Position numbers and translations under genes: made by a program | Notes under the pieces: model-generated | Seen by the model: only the letters and a program-made list of their open reading frames with translations | What the model was told of the DNA's origin: nothing | Databases searched by the model: none | In this document: piece by piece, positions 62,878-64,000 of the stretch | Layout: every line of letters begins with the position of its first letter | Position numbering within the stretch: the stretch's first letter is position 1 | Source of the DNA: Lineus longissimus | Lineage: Eukaryota > Nemertea > Pilidiophora > Heteronemertea > Lineidae | Direction: 5' to 3' | Length of the DNA stretch: 64,000 nucleotides | Assembly: GCF_910592395.1 (NCBI RefSeq) | Contig: NC_088325.1 | Coordinates: 8,000,109-8,064,108 of the forward strand

Positions 62878-64000
62878 TTTTAATTTTAAACTCTATTTTA
62901 ATTTTGATTAATTTATTGTACCATAAATTTCCTTCCAATGTTTATAAAAGATCATTCTTTGATTAATTTTGATTAATTTATTGTACCATAAATATGTTTT
63001 TCCTGAGCCACGTGCTTGCAGGCGCCGCCTCCTTTGCCTTAGTGAGCCAATCATATAACATCTTATATTGTAGCATGTGATGTATGTTTTACCAGACTAT
63101 TATGTGGAAGTGTTGTCCTTTGCTGGATTTGGGGTACGGTTCACTTGAATAAGACAGATGTAAACAATGCAAGTTTGATAAACGAAGCAATTACACTGTT
63201 AACCCGTTGACATGAAGGTGGCAGCACCACACTGTAGTGACTCTTAAAGGGGCAATAGGGATTACACTATGTTATTTCTTAACTTGGAACTGAACGTTCG
63301 TGCACTTTGATGTGGCTTGAAACAGGTTGAAAAGAAAAGTCTGACTTATCTTAGACATCTGAACATGATACATGAAAGTCCATACTTTTAGTTTAAACCA
63401 GAAATACTAAATTTAGGACATAACCTGGACATGCGTCATAGAGGTTACATAACGCTGCGCAACCTGAAATTTGGTTGATGGAAATATAGCGTCAAAGGCT
63501 TTAAGATGCCTTCGCAGTTCATAAATCCAAGCGATCTACTGGTTTCACCAGTCCGGTTGATCTCCTAATGTCGCTATTGGTCACCTGTAGCTGATTACAG
63601 GTAGGCATCAGTCACTTGAGGCTGATTTATACCGTTGGGCATGATTGTCTCTTAGACTTCTACGGTTTCTGCGTATATCTTACATTATTCTTATCAGTGT
63701 TAAAATTATAACCCCAAATCTTATTTATAATAACATCCATAAACCCTCTCCATTTGAACCATTCGGTTGCTTTTAGTCCCAGTGATTCAAAAGGTATCAC
63801 TGTTTTGTCTGGTCTTAGTAAAGCTGAAATATAATTTATCCCTACTTCCTTCCAATGTTTATAAAAGATCATTCTTTGATTAATTTTGATTAATTTATTG
63901 TACCATAAATCCTTCCAATGTTTATAGAAGATCATTCTTTGATTTAATGTCAGGTCAGGTTAGCTACCTGCCACTGGTAACCTGTAAGCCAGTGCCACCT
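62878..64000. repeat. Satellite core, LINE-A segment and start of the next LINE-B 5' UTR copy
   Basis: Core anchor at 63042, LINE-A segment 63683-63935, and a new 5' UTR copy from 63945 cut by the window end. The array continues beyond the window. Confidence 0.9.

Larger units (their letters stand above)
59582..64000. repeat. Higher-order repeat, 2830-bp period
   Basis: 59582-61170 and 62412-64000 appear identical by eye over about 1.59 kb, including all private variants, while 61171-62411 is a different arrangement of the same parts. This is the pattern left by a recent unequal exchange or segmental duplication within the array. Confidence 0.85.

Noticed and set aside
57288..64000. CRISPR-like array (regular repeats with spacers)
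   Set aside because: Repeat units of ~267 bp and ~1 kb derived from LINEs in an animal genome; no short repeat/unique spacer pattern and no cas genes.

Overview
This window is metazoan genomic DNA made almost entirely of transposable elements and a tandem satellite. I found no host gene, tRNA, rRNA or CRISPR array. The families present (Ty3/Gypsy with envelope genes, BEL/Pao, PIF/Harbinger, piggyBac, CR1-like, L1/Tx1-like and RNase H-bearing LINEs) and the GT-AG introns point to an animal. A marine invertebrate or basal deuterostome seems most likely, but that is a guess from the element mix; the sequence does not prove it. Coordinates of elements were set by eye from terminal repeats, target-site duplications (TSDs) and neighbouring 'empty' satellite copies.

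Layout. 1-3156: minus-strand LINE (called LINE-C; ORF1 tail plus endonuclease/RT). 3896-4739: small DNA transposon with 9-bp TSD. 5121-5936: 3' end of an L1/Tx1-like LINE (LINE-A). From about 5940 to the end runs a roughly 1.0-kb tandem satellite, whose monomer includes about 0.25 kb of LINE-A ORF2. Everything else is inserted into that array: (i) a Harbinger element, 7274-10190; (ii) a 10.6-kb Ty3/Gypsy element with chromodomain and envelope (Gypsy-1), 11487-31161, which itself carries an intact BEL element (BEL-1, 11542-19636) in its 3' LTR and a piggyBac-type deletion derivative (26324-27328) in its RT; (iii) an RNase H-bearing LINE (LINE-B), 32568-41325, which carries a deleted BEL (BEL-2, 36015-40390), which in turn carries two CR1-like 3' fragments; (iv) a piggyBac element, 41858 to about 56103, split by a second envelope-bearing Gypsy (Gypsy-2, 43143-54137); (v) a CR1 fragment at about 56104-56806.

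From 57288 to the end the satellite changes character. Each unit now also contains one to three copies of the first ~270 bp of LINE-B's 5' UTR, joined to the satellite at the same base as the LINE-B insertion at 32568. This looks like a satellite that captured a LINE insertion junction and amplified it. Near-perfect repetition with a 2830-bp period at the right end indicates recent higher-order amplification.

Relative ages from LTR pairs, by eye: BEL-1 no differences in 238 bp; Gypsy-2 about 8 in 1065; Gypsy-1 4 in 320 plus a 4-nt indel; BEL-2 5 in 225. BEL-1 has an unbroken 1842-residue polyprotein and a perfect TSD, so it is the best candidate here for a currently competent element.
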